From the NCBI RefSeq assembly GCF_000585415.1, contig NZ_KK073876.1, positions 2,291,810 through 2,355,809 on the forward strand: a stretch of 64,000 nt of DNA, written 5' to 3'. Origin of the DNA: Sphingomonas jaspsi DSM 18422 (GTDB lineage: Bacteria; Pseudomonadota; Alphaproteobacteria; Sphingomonadales; Sphingomonadaceae). Numbering within the stretch: position 1 is the stretch's first letter; every line of letters begins with the position of its first letter. Below the pieces are notes generated by a model. That model was not told where the DNA came from and did not search any database. It was given only the letters and a program-made list of their open reading frames with translations. Of the stretch, positions 37,521 to 47,173 are shown piece after piece. Position numbers and translations under genes: made by a program.

Positions 37521-38096
37521 ATGGGGGCAACGTTGATTACTCGCGTTCGTGAAGTGCGCCGGGCGCGCGGAATGACTTTGCAGGATGTCGCCGACGCCTG
37601 CGACCCGCCGACGACGCCGCAGACGATCGGTCGACTCGAAACGGGGACGAGGACGGTATCGGTCGGCTGGCTTAACCGCATCGCCGCTGCATTGAAGGTC
37701 GATGCCGCCGACTTGGTCGATCACCCCGACAAGGCCGAGCTACCGGTCGCGGCAGTCCTTGGCAGCGGCGGCGCGGTCGCGCCGCGCAAGACCGCGATCG
37801 TCGTTCCTCCGCGCCCTGACGGCGGCCTCATTGCCATGACGGTGTCGGCCAGCGTAGGCGACTATCGCGCCGGCGACGAAATCTGGTGCGAGCGGCTGGA
37901 GCCCGAGGCCTATGCCCGCGCTCTCAACCGAGACGTCCTCGTCCCCCGCCCCGCCGGTCGCTTCCTGTTCGGCCGCCTGATCGGGCGCGAAGACGGCAAG
38001 CTCCACATCCTTCCACCCGGCGCAGGCGGCCGCCAGCATGTCGTGACGGACCCGGCGTGGGCGGCAATGGCTGTGCGACTGGTCCGGGCGTTGTAA
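37521..38096 (+). CDS. XRE-family regulator with LexA/S24-like C-terminal domain
   Basis: 191 residues. The N-terminal HTH is about residues 6-60 (ITRVREVRRARGMTLQDVADAC, QTIGRLETGTR), then a linker and a C-terminal peptidase S24-like domain (AMTVSASVGDYRAGDEIWCERL, FGRLIGREDGKLHILPPGAGG). The S24-type catalytic Ser and Lys cannot be placed with confidence, so it may be a non-cleaving sensor. It is divergent from the DUF6456 gene; regulation across the shared gap is likely. Confidence 0.83.
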   Translation: MGATLITRVREVRRARGMTLQDVADACDPPTTPQTIGRLETGTRTVSVGWLNRIAAALKVDAADLVDHPDKAELPVAAVLGSGGAVAPRKTAIVVPPRPDGGLIAMTVSASVGDYRAGDEIWCERLEPEAYARALNRDVLVPRPAGRFLFGRLIGREDGKLHILPPGAGGRQHVVTDPAWAAMAVRLVRAL

Positions 38097-38106
38097 GTCG
38101 TCCGAC

Positions 38107-38262
38107 ATGGGGCTGCTTGATCTAATTTTGGACATCTTGGCCTTCCCCTATCCGCGTGGCGGCCGTTTCCACCGATCACAACGGATCGGTTGTATCATCG
38201 GCCTGCTGGGTGGCGCGCTAGTAGGGGGCCTTGCGGCGCTGATCGCCATCGGCACCAAATAG
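38107..38262 (+). CDS. Very small membrane protein
   Basis: A 51-residue reading frame from ATG 38107 to TAG 38262. An amphipathic start (MGLLDLILDILAFP) is followed by a basic patch and a glycine-rich membrane helix (IGCIIGLLGGALVGGLAALIAIG). It lies 10 bases after the XRE-S24 stop. There is no strong ribosome binding site, so it is a plausible but unproven gene. Confidence 0.5.
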   Translation: MGLLDLILDILAFPYPRGGRFHRSQRIGCIIGLLGGALVGGLAALIAIGTK

Positions 38263-38341
38263 CCAAACCGCGAAAAGCTATCCAACTCAACCTTGCCCTT
38301 CGCGCCGTGTCGTGGCATCGGCGCGCCTTCCGCGAACGCGC

Positions 38342-38417
38342 GGGCGCTTAGCTCAGTTGGTAGAGCATCTCGTTTACACCGAGAGGGTCGGCGGTTCGAG
38401 CCCGTCAGCGCCCACCA
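38342..38417 (+). tRNA. tRNA-Val (anticodon TAC)
   Basis: 76 bases fold into a full cloverleaf. The acceptor stem is GGGCGCT/AGCGCCC with an encoded CCA end, the D arm GCTCAGTTGGTAGAGC, and the anticodon stem TCTCG/CGAGA with loop TTTACAC (anticodon TAC). The T arm carries TTCGAGC. No second tRNA is adjacent. Confidence 0.97.
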
Positions 38418-38477
38418 CGCGACGAAGCGCGGCCGGACGATGGTGGCATCCGACCGCGCTGTCGCCAGCTCCTATCC

Positions 38478-38870
38478 CTATCGACGCGCGACCGCGATGC
38501 GGATCGACATCGGCCCCGACGCCGTTCCGTTCAACGCTGCCAGCTGCGCAGCCTCGATCACCTTGGCGATCTGAGGGCGCGCATCCCGCCACGCTGTCCG
38601 TTGGCAACTATACTCCGCCCAATCGAGCGGGTTTGGCCCGGTCGCTTCAAGGCAGACCCCGCGCACCGCAGTGCCGACCCGTTGATGGAACTGCTTGGCA
38701 CCTTGCGCCGTCGTCAGGTTGAGGTCGTCGAACCGGACCCGGCGACTGATGGTGTTTTCATCAGGTTGCGCGGTGACCACCGCCAGGTTCGGATCCCGTT
38801 CCGGCTCCGCCGCCGTCAATCCGCTCGACGCCAGCAAGGCTGCCGCCGCGATCGAAAGTCGAATATGCAT
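38478..38870 (-). CDS. UrcA-family protein (copy 1)
   Basis: 130 residues with a signal peptide (LSIAAAALLASSGLTAAE). The UrcA core includes SRRVRFDDLNLTTAQGAKQFHQRVGTA, CLEATG and CQRTAWRDARPQIAKVIEAAQ (in part), with two cysteines that could pair. UrcA proteins are small periplasmic proteins of sphingomonads and Caulobacter of unknown function. It lies 63 bases downstream of a second copy on the same strand. Confidence 0.85.
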   Translation of the reverse strand: MHIRLSIAAAALLASSGLTAAEPERDPNLAVVTAQPDENTISRRVRFDDLNLTTAQGAKQFHQRVGTAVRGVCLEATGPNPLDWAEYSCQRTAWRDARPQIAKVIEAAQLAALNGTASGPMSIRIAVARR

Positions 38871-38892
38871 GTCATTACCCCCTAGAAGGTGC

Positions 38893-38919
38893 GGGCTGCC
38901 CCGACAGGCGGGACAGCCC
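38893..38919 (-). terminator. Stem-loop between the two UrcA genes
   Basis: GGGCTGCCCCG (38893-38903) pairs with CGGGACAGCCC (38909-38919), with one mismatch. There is no T-run on the minus strand, so it may be a weak terminator or a stability element. Confidence 0.4.
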
Positions 38920-38933
38920 TGCCCATCGATCGA

Positions 38934-39314
38934 TCACCGGGCGGCGATCATGATGGCGACCGGTGCGATGTTCGTCGTTCCGTTGGCCGCCAGTTCCTGC
39001 GCCCGCTGGATCGCAAGCTTCATCTGCGGCCGTGCGCCGCTCCAGGCGAAGCTGCGGCAACGCTGCATCTCGATCGACGCGCTGTCGTGGCCGGTGCAAA
39101 CGTAGCGCACGGCACCGCTCACCCGATAGAAGAGCGTTTTTTCACCAGCCTTGGATGCCAGGTTGAGGTCGGCGTAGCTGACCCGGCGGGTCGGAAGGAA
39201 TTCGTCCGGCTGTGCCCGCACGATGACCGGCTCGTCCGATTGGCCGGCAGCCTGCGCTACCCCAGTCCCGCTCACGCAAGCCGACACGACGCACAATGCA
39301 GTAATGATTTTCAT
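38934..39314 (-). CDS. UrcA-family protein (copy 2)
   Basis: 126 residues: signal peptide (IITALCVVSACVSGTGVAQA), then the same layout as its neighbour: TRRVSYADLNLASKAGEK, one cysteine in YVCTGHDS and one in MQRCRSFAWSGARPQM. The ATG at 39314 has AAGG upstream. It lies 47 bases downstream of a LytTR-family regulator gene. The pair are diverged paralogues, not a recent duplication. Confidence 0.85.
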   Translation of the reverse strand: MKIITALCVVSACVSGTGVAQAAGQSDEPVIVRAQPDEFLPTRRVSYADLNLASKAGEKTLFYRVSGAVRYVCTGHDSASIEMQRCRSFAWSGARPQMKLAIQRAQELAANGTTNIAPVAIMIAAR

Positions 39315-39361
39315 GGCCTTGGCCCCTTTTTGATTGCCCCCGATGGGCGAGCAAGGGGATG

Positions 39362-40075
39362 TCAAAGGACCGGTGGTGACGCGCTTTCTTTTCGGTCAAT
39401 CGGGCGAACGGGTCTGTCGGACGGACCATTGTTCGACGAAATGGCACGCGGTGCGTCGGCAGGGCCCCCGATGAGTCGGTTGATCTCGCCGGCGCGCCCT
39501 TTCGCGATCCGATGGGTCGATCCGTCGGCCAGTTGGACGAACCAGCGACGACCTTCGCTGAATAGCCTGCGGATGCTCTGGGTGTTGACCAGGGTCGACC
39601 GGTGAATCTGGACGAACGGCAAGCCGGCAAGCCGCTCGGCGATCGAATGTAGCGTGGCGTGAATGAGGGTCGCCTCGCCGTCGATGCACACGCGAACGTA
39701 ATCGCCTTCGGCCGACAGCCACTGGGCACGGTCGAGGTCGACGCGGCGCATGCCATGGGCTGACTGAGCCCAAATCTGGCGCGACTCCTCTTCGTGGCAC
39801 ACGACATGGCGCGACACGAAATTGCTTTCGAAATGGCTGATCAGCCGCCGCGCGGGATCGATGACGTTGATGACGAAGTCATGGAAAGCGGCGAGGTTGG
39901 GTAATTCCGCCTCGATCAGGAAATCGCTCGGCCCCTCCAGTTCGGCGCAGTGCCGAACCTGAGGAAGCGACATCAACATTAGCTTGAAGTCTTCAAGGCA
40001 CGACCGCTTGGCCTGACGTTCGAAGGTAAAGCTGACAATGACGTCCAGCTGCGATGGCATGACCGTACGAACCAT
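39362..40075 (-). CDS. Regulator with AsnC-type RAM domain fused to a LytTR DNA-binding domain
   Basis: About 237 residues. The N-terminal part (about 5-90) matches the Lrp/AsnC ligand-binding fold: LDVIVSFTF, then LPQVRHCAELEGPSDFLIEAE, LAAFHDFVINVI and ISHFESNFVSRHVV. The middle and C-terminal part is a LytTR domain: WLSAEGDYVRVCI, LPFVQIHRSTLVNTQSIRRL and WFVQLADGSTHRIAKGR. There is no HTH of the Lrp type and no receiver. It lies upstream of two UrcA genes and may control them. The start is the ATG at 40075; a TTG 39 bases earlier and an ATG 15 bases later are alternatives. Confidence 0.8.
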   Translation of the reverse strand: MVRTVMPSQLDVIVSFTFERQAKRSCLEDFKLMLMSLPQVRHCAELEGPSDFLIEAELPNLAAFHDFVINVIDPARRLISHFESNFVSRHVVCHEEESRQIWAQSAHGMRRVDLDRAQWLSAEGDYVRVCIDGEATLIHATLHSIAERLAGLPFVQIHRSTLVNTQSIRRLFSEGRRWFVQLADGSTHRIAKGRAGEINRLIGGPADAPRAISSNNGPSDRPVRPIDRKESASPPVL

Positions 40076-40301
40076 GGACCGAGCGCCCCCTAGTTCCGTT
40101 TCCCATCTCCGCAATACTGAACGTCCGGAGCTTCGATTCGGCTTGCCGCCAGTCCCAACCCGGCGACCGCACCTTTAACGTTCACAAATCGTTTACCACA
40201 GCGGACGTCGCGTTGAAAGCGGCCGGCGCAACGCCCACCGGTTTCCCAAGCACAATTGGGGCGCCAGTTGTGGGCAGTTGCGACGCCGTCCGTGATTTTG
40301 C

Positions 40302-41216
40302 CTAGCCCAGAGCCGCCGGCCCGACTTGGGCAAAATAGCTGCGCATCGCCCCGCTGGCGGCCGGCGCAAGCTCGACGAACACCCGGCGGCCGTCATGCGG
40401 GTCGGCCCGCCGCCGAAACAGGCCGGAATCGGTCATCGTCTTGATCCAGCGCAGCGCGGTCGTCGGCGGAACGGCCGCCGCAATGCACAGGGACGAAACC
40501 GGCACGCGATGCTGAGCGATTTCGGCCTGGAAGAGGTCGAGCAGCATGTCCCAGGCCGGATCGGCGAAAAGCTCGGCATCGAAAAAGCGGGCGCGCAGGC
40601 GACGGGCGCGGATGACCGCGCGCACCTGTTCGCCGCTGACCTTCGCGTCGCTGCCGCCGCTTGCCGGCGTAGGCAATTCGACGGTCGAGGAACCGGGCCC
40701 GCTCGACAAGCGCGCCAACGTCGCGGCAATCCGGCCGACCTCGTCGCTCAACTGGCGCAGGCGCACCGCGCTCGGCTCGGCGGACACGTCATGTACTGTG
40801 GCTTGCCCACTGCGCTGCGCCGTAACCAGCGAAAGCGTCGCGACACGTTCCACCGGATCGGGTTCGACCAGCAGTTCGACCGCGCGATTGCCGATGGCCG
40901 CCACTATCGGGTCGATTGCCGTCGCAGGTGCGGACACGATGACGGGAAAGCGGCTTTCCAACAGCGTGTTGCCGACCAATTCTTCGAACGCGGGCGCCTT
41001 GTCCGCGTCCACCTCAATCCACACCGCGGACGCACTGCCTTGCAGGGCTAGACGATCGGCAGCGTCGGCCACCGCTACAGGAACGGTTCGCCAGCCGGCG
41101 GCGCCGATGACGCCTGTGGCATGGTTCAATGCCCGATCGCTCGACGCGATGACCAGAACAGGCGGCAAGTCGGACGCCGAAGCAGACGATGGCAGGTAGG
41201 ACAAAGGCACGGTCAT
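40302..41216 (-). CDS. Winged-helix (MarR-like) regulator with an N-terminal receiver-like domain
   Basis: 304 residues. The first 125 look like a receiver fold (PPVLVIASSDRALNHA, RFPVIVSAPATAID, VELLVEPDPVERVATLSL), but I see no clear phospho-acceptor Asp or conserved Lys, so it is a pseudo-receiver. The C-terminal 90 residues form a MarR-like winged helix (VSSLCIAAAVPPTTALRWI, SGLFRRRADPHDGRRVFVEL). Its target is unknown. The ATG at 41216 has GAGGTG upstream. The 226-base gap to the RAM-LytTR gene shows nothing clear. Confidence 0.75.
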   Translation of the reverse strand: MTVPLSYLPSSASASDLPPVLVIASSDRALNHATGVIGAAGWRTVPVAVADAADRLALQGSASAVWIEVDADKAPAFEELVGNTLLESRFPVIVSAPATAIDPIVAAIGNRAVELLVEPDPVERVATLSLVTAQRSGQATVHDVSAEPSAVRLRQLSDEVGRIAATLARLSSGPGSSTVELPTPASGGSDAKVSGEQVRAVIRARRLRARFFDAELFADPAWDMLLDLFQAEIAQHRVPVSSLCIAAAVPPTTALRWIKTMTDSGLFRRRADPHDGRRVFVELAPAASGAMRSYFAQVGPAALG

Positions 41217-41358
41217 ACAGACACCTCGCGGCGTGACGATAGAACCGAGCAGGAGGTTGTTAGCCACGGAAGCGGACCAATGTCAGCCCCCTGAAGCATC
41301 CATTGCGGACCGGTTCGCAAATGCTTGGAAACCTGCTTGCGCTATCGGACCTTCAACC

Positions 41359-41619
41359 ATGCCCGATAATCAAAGTTTGCGCGCGACGAGCCGGTCGATC
41401 TGGCTCGCCGAACTGGCGGCTGCCCTTGCTGACGCTCATCGCCTGGTGGTCAAACAGGCCCAGTGGGACGCCGGCAGCGCGGAAAATGCCGCCCTTCGCA
41501 ATCGATTGCTAGCAGCGATGGCTGAGGTCGACGCGCTACGCCGCGGGCTCCCGAAATCGTCGGCACCATTAAATCCGAAAAGGACCGATCGTCGCGTTCG
41601 GCGACCGCTTTCGCGCTAG
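41359..41619 (+). CDS. Small coiled-coil protein, unknown function
   Basis: 86 residues: a short N-terminus, then an alanine-rich helix (SIWLAELAAALADAHRLV) with heptad-like spacing (ENAALRNRLLAAMAEVDALRR), and a basic tail (RTDRRVRRPLSR). Not recognised. The frame is open upstream from a GTG at 41233, so a longer form is possible. Its stop shares CTAG with the convergent cysQ stop. Confidence 0.55.
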   Translation: MPDNQSLRATSRSIWLAELAAALADAHRLVVKQAQWDAGSAENAALRNRLLAAMAEVDALRRGLPKSSAPLNPKRTDRRVRRPLSR

Positions 41620-42416
41620 GCGCGATCGACCGACATGAAGGGTGCGATCGCGGGTGCGGGCCATCCGCCGGTCGCGCAAAATCCCGAATTGAGGAATTTG
41701 GGCTTGCCGTACAGAAGCGGCTGCCCATCGAGACCATCGACGCGACCGCCGGCAGCCAGCAGCACCGCATGGCCCGCCGCCGTGTCCCATTCGCTGGTCG
41801 GCGACAGGCGTGGATAGATGTCGGCCTTCCCTTCGGCGACGATGCAGAATTTTAGGCTGGAGCCGATGGAAACATAGTCGTCGCCGGCGCGGACGGCCGC
41901 CAGATAGTCGGCCGTGCGCTGCGAGAAATGCGACTTGGATGCGACCGCTGTCGGCCGATCCGACGTAGGACGAGTGGCAATCGCTACGCGCTTGCCGCTT
42001 TCCTCCAGGAACGCCTCGGCACCGACGATACCGCCCCAAAGCTTGTCGCAAGCGGGCTGGTAGACCACGCCCAGACGCGGGTTCCCGCCATCGATGAGTC
42101 CGATGTTGACCGTATAGTCATCGCCGCCGCGAATGAATTCCTTCGTCCCGTCGAGCGGATCGACGAGGAAATAGGTTTCGCCATGTTCAGGGATGCGACC
42201 GGCCGCAACCTCTTCCTCGGCAATGATCGGGATAGCGGGGGCGGCCGCGGCCAGCGCGTCGAGGATCAACCGTTCCGCTGCTCGGTCGCAGATGGTGACC
42301 GGAGACTCATCTCCCTTGGCTTCGACCTCGAAACCCTTGGCGACCAGTTTCAATATTTCCGCCCCGGCGTCGCGCGCGGCGACGACCAAGGCTTCAAGCA
42401 ACGCGGCGTCGTCCAT
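41616..42416 (-). CDS. cysQ: 3'(2'),5'-bisphosphate nucleotidase CysQ
   Basis: A 266-residue member of the inositol monophosphatase fold. It has metal sites VTICDRAAE, IIAEEE and DPLDGTKEF, and the closing WDTAAGHAVLLAAGG. CysQ removes the phosphate from PAP formed in sulfate assimilation. The ATG at 42416 overlaps the stop of the SDR (ATGA), so it is coupled. Another inositol-phosphatase function is possible but less likely. Confidence 0.9.
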   Translation of the reverse strand: MDDAALLEALVVAARDAGAEILKLVAKGFEVEAKGDESPVTICDRAAERLILDALAAAAPAIPIIAEEEVAAGRIPEHGETYFLVDPLDGTKEFIRGGDDYTVNIGLIDGGNPRLGVVYQPACDKLWGGIVGAEAFLEESGKRVAIATRPTSDRPTAVASKSHFSQRTADYLAAVRAGDDYVSIGSSLKFCIVAEGKADIYPRLSPTSEWDTAAGHAVLLAAGGRVDGLDGQPLLYGKPKFLNSGFCATGGWPAPAIAPFMSVDRA

Positions 42417-43198
42417 CAACGCGGGGCCATGCGGATGCCGCCGTCGAGGCGGATCGCTTCGGCATTCAGATAGACGTTTTCGACGATGAACACCGCCAAG
42501 CGGCCATATTCTTCGGCCATGCCGAGGCGCTTCGGGAAAGGCACCTGCGCGCCCAGCGCATCCTGCACCTGCGGCGGCATCATCGCCACCATCGGCGTCT
42601 TGAACACGCCCGGAAGGATGGTGTTGACGCGCACCCCGTCGTTCATCAGGTCGCGCGCGATCGGCAGGGCCATGCCCAACACCCCGCCCTTCGACGCCGA
42701 ATAGGCGGCCTGGCCGATCTGCCCGTCCTGCGCCGCGACCGACGCGGTGTTGATAATCACGCCGCGCTCGCCATCGGCGTTCATCGGCTCCGCCCCGACC
42801 ATGCCGTAGGCCGAGTGCGCGATGCAGCGGAAAGTGCCGACAAGGTTGATGCCGATCGCCAGTTCGAACTGGTGCATCGGATATTTCTTGAGCTCACCGG
42901 TGGCCTTGTCCTTGCCGACCGTCTTCACCGCATTGGCGACGCCCGCACAGTTGACGAGAATACGTTCCTGACCGTGCGCCGCGCGCGCCTTTTCAAAGGC
43001 GGCCGCGACCTTTTCATCGCTGGTCACATCGACTTCGCAGAAGATGCCGCCCAGTTCGGCAGCGACCTTCTCACCGCGCTCGACGTCGCGGTCGAAGATG
43101 GCGACCTTGGCGCCCTTCGCGGCCAGCGCGCGAGCGGTCGCTTCGCCCAGGCCCGATGCGCCACCGGTGACGACCGCCGGGGTTCCGTTGATGTCCAT
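42416..43198 (-). CDS. SDR, 3-hydroxyacyl-CoA dehydrogenase type
   Basis: A 260-residue SDR near the type II 3-hydroxyacyl-CoA dehydrogenases (HSD17B10-like). It has TGGASGLGEATARAL, VNCAGVANAVKTVGK, an active Ser in NTASVAAQDGQIG, and YSASKGGVLGM. The C-terminal segment FPKRLGMAEEYGRLAVFIVEN supports this subgroup. It probably acts in branched-chain or fatty acyl-CoA oxidation, which fits its place downstream of the mcc genes. The start has GGGAGAGG upstream. Confidence 0.88.
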   Translation of the reverse strand: MDINGTPAVVTGGASGLGEATARALAAKGAKVAIFDRDVERGEKVAAELGGIFCEVDVTSDEKVAAAFEKARAAHGQERILVNCAGVANAVKTVGKDKATGELKKYPMHQFELAIGINLVGTFRCIAHSAYGMVGAEPMNADGERGVIINTASVAAQDGQIGQAAYSASKGGVLGMALPIARDLMNDGVRVNTILPGVFKTPMVAMMPPQVQDALGAQVPFPKRLGMAEEYGRLAVFIVENVYLNAEAIRLDGGIRMAPR

Positions 43199-43266
43199 GA
43201 AATCCTCTCCCTATCGCGCGAATTGCTTGGCGTGCCCTTCCAACAATCTGCGCCAGAGCGCAACCG

Positions 43267-43785
43267 TCACTGCGGGGGCGCGAGAACCGCGCAGGCGACG
43301 CGCGCGCCGCTGTTGCCGCTGGGATCGGTTTTGAGGTCGTCGGCATCGGCGTGGATCACCAGCGATGTGCCGTCGGCGTCCTTGAAACTGTAAGGAAGCG
43401 AATTCACCAGCCCGGCCTGCGTTTCCTTGTCGGTGAAAACGATAAGGTTGCCCCAGTCGCCGACGTGCCCGCCCCCCGGCGAAAGCTGGCCGTGCTTCAT
43501 ATGGGTCGGGTTCCAGTGGCCGCCTGCGCTTTTGAAATCCGGCGGATCGCAGCGACCGATTTCGTGGAAATGCATGCCGTGGTTGCCGCCCGAGACGAAG
43601 CCTGGGCGAAGGTGCAAGGCAATCTGGCTCCTGCCTTGAGCCTCCCAGCTGTCGACATAGCCGATTTCGACGCCGCGCGTGTCGATCAGCAGCGAGCGGG
43701 TGGTGCCGGGCGTAAGGTGGGGCGCGGTGGCGCAACCGGCGACGAGCAGCGCGGCCAACGGCATGATGGTCATCAACTTGTGCAT
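43267..43785 (-). CDS. sodC: Cu-Zn superoxide dismutase, periplasmic lipoprotein
   Basis: 172 residues with a lipoprotein signal (MPLAALLVAGC). Copper and zinc ligands are visible: HFHEIGRC, HWNP, a Zn-type HMKHG region, then DDLKTDPSGNSGARVAC with the disulfide cysteine. Two cysteines (in GRCDPP and RVAC) should form the conserved disulfide. It removes superoxide in the periplasm. It lies 30 bases after mccA. A GAGGAGGG site precedes the ATG at 43785. Confidence 0.9.
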   Translation of the reverse strand: MHKLMTIMPLAALLVAGCATAPHLTPGTTRSLLIDTRGVEIGYVDSWEAQGRSQIALHLRPGFVSGGNHGMHFHEIGRCDPPDFKSAGGHWNPTHMKHGQLSPGGGHVGDWGNLIVFTDKETQAGLVNSLPYSFKDADGTSLVIHADADDLKTDPSGNSGARVACAVLAPPQ

Positions 43786-43815
43786 CGGGGAAACCCTCCT
43801 CGATGCGACCAACGG

Positions 43816-45701
<1,886 letters not shown>

Positions 45702-45705
<4 letters not shown>

Positions 45706-46178
45706 TGGCCGGGGCATCCCGTCACGCGCGAGGAAAAGGTGACGTTCATGACTTTCCACGCCCCATCCTGCCGAACCATGTCGAAATGATCGTAGCCGCA
45801 GGCGACGACCTTGCCGCCCTGTTCGATCGTGAAGGGCGCCCACACCAGCGCGACGTCGCCGTCGATTTCGACCGCGGGGTTGGTAATGCTTTCCTTGAAG
45901 CCGTTGCCCGGTTTCATCCGCGCGACCCATTCCGCCCAGCTTGACCGGCGCACGCCGCTGAACCCGCTCGCCAGCGTGCCGACCGCCGTCACGCGCCCAT
46001 CGGGATAAACCAGCCGCAGGACAGCGGCGCTATCCTGCGCTTCGAACGCGCGGAAAGCCTCGTAGATCGGCGCGAGGACCGCCGCTTCCTCGAACTGCGG
46101 CGCGGGGATCGGGCCCGCTGGCGGAAGCTTCTCCGGCGACTGGAGCGCAAGGGCGGCGAGGATCAGGCTGGCGGTCAT
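45702..46178 (-). CDS. NTF2-like (SnoaL/DUF4440-type) protein
   Basis: 158 residues. A short signal-like start ([17 protein letters not shown]) is followed by an NTF2-like cone fold: [71 protein letters not shown] (in part). No catalytic set is clear. It overlaps bioB by four bases on one side and mccA on the other, so it is firmly in the carboxylase operon. Its role there is unknown. Confidence 0.78.
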
Positions 46179-47173
46179 CGGGCGGCCTCCATAGCACGCA
46201 TCGGCTCTTCCGCTTCCATCGGCCTTAAGCCCAGCTTGGCGAACAGCGCCGCGTCCTTGCTGTCGCCGGCGTTGGCGGTGGTGAGCAGCTTGTCACCGGT
46301 GAAGATGCTGTTGGCGCCGGCAAGGAAGCAGAGCGCCTGGGTCGCCTCGCTCATGCTTTCGCGGCCCGCGCTGAGGCGCACCATCGATTTCGGCATGGTG
46401 ATGCGCGCGACCGCGACAGTGCGGACGAATTCGATGTCGTCGATCATCCGCTCGCCCGCGAACATGTCGCCCAGCACCGTGCCCTTGACCGGCACCAGCG
46501 CGTTGACCGGCAAGCTCTCGGGATGGCGCGGCAGGGTCGCGAGCGCGTGGATGAAGCCGACCCGGTCGGCGCGGCTTTCGCCCATGCCGACGATGCCGCC
46601 GCAGCACACGCTGATCCCCGCCTGCCGCACTTCCTCCAGCGTATCCAGCCGCTCGGCGAAGGTGCGGGTGGTGATGATGTCGCCATAATGTTCGGGCGAG
46701 GTGTCGATGTTGTGGTTGTAATAGTCGAGGCCCGCGTCCTTCAGCGCCCGCGCCTGATCGCCGCTCAGCATGCCGAGCGTCATGCAGGTTTCGAGGCCCA
46801 TCACCTTCACGCCCGCGACCATGTCGCAGACAGCGGCCATGTCGCGGTCCTTGGGGCTACGCCACGCCGCGCCCATGCAGAAACGCTGCGAGCCCGCCGC
46901 CTTGGCCTCCGCCGCCGCCGCGAGCACCGCGTCGACGTCCATCAGCTTCTCGGCCTTCAGCCCGCTGTCGGCGTGCGCGGATTGCGAGCAATAGCCGCAG
47001 TCCTCGGGGCACCCGCCGGTCTTGATCGACAGCAGGGTGCAAAGCTGCACCTCCGCGTGCGCATGGTGCGCGCGATGCACCTCCGCCGCGCGGAACACGA
47101 GGTCGGTGAAAGGAAGGTCGAAGAGGTCCGCGATCTCTGCGCGGGTCCAGTCGGTGCGGGTCATGGTCGTCAT
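46175..47173 (-). CDS. bioB: Biotin synthase BioB
   Basis: A 332-residue radical SAM enzyme that inserts sulfur into dethiobiotin. The SAM cluster cysteines are Cys55, Cys59 and Cys62 in [12 protein letters not shown]. The family motifs [20 protein letters not shown] and [12 protein letters not shown] are present, as is [12 protein letters not shown]. It lies between mccB and an NTF2-like gene, overlapping both. Being inside a biotin-dependent carboxylase operon suggests co-supply of the cofactor. No bioA, F or D is near. Confidence 0.96.
   Translation of the reverse strand: MTTMTRTDWTRAEIADLFDLPFTDLVFRAAEVHRAHHAHAEVQLCTLLSIKTGGCPEDCGYCSQSAHADSGLKAEKLMDVDAVLAAAAEAKAAGSQRFCMGAAWRSPKDRDMAAVCDMVAGVKVMGLETCMTLGMLSGDQARALKDAGLDYYNHNIDTSPEHYGDIITTRTFAERLDTLEEVRQAGISVCCGGIVGMGESRADRVGFIHALATLPRHPESLPVNALVPVKGTVLGDMFAGERMIDDIEFVRTVAVARITMPKSMVRLSAGRESMSEATQALCFLAGANSIFTGDKLLTTANAGDSKDAALFAKLGLRPMEAEEPMRAMEAAR

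Noticed and set aside
38101..38420. Integration site or island next to the tRNA gene
   Set aside because: No integrase, no repeat of the tRNA 3' end and no change in composition was seen nearby.
38312..38722. 136-residue open frame on the plus strand across the tRNA
   Set aside because: It runs through the tRNA-Val gene and is antisense to a UrcA gene; there is no ribosome binding site.
45706..45930. N-terminal extension of MccA
   Set aside because: It overlaps the NTF2-like gene in another frame and is Arg/Gly-rich; biotin carboxylase begins at [11 protein letters not shown].
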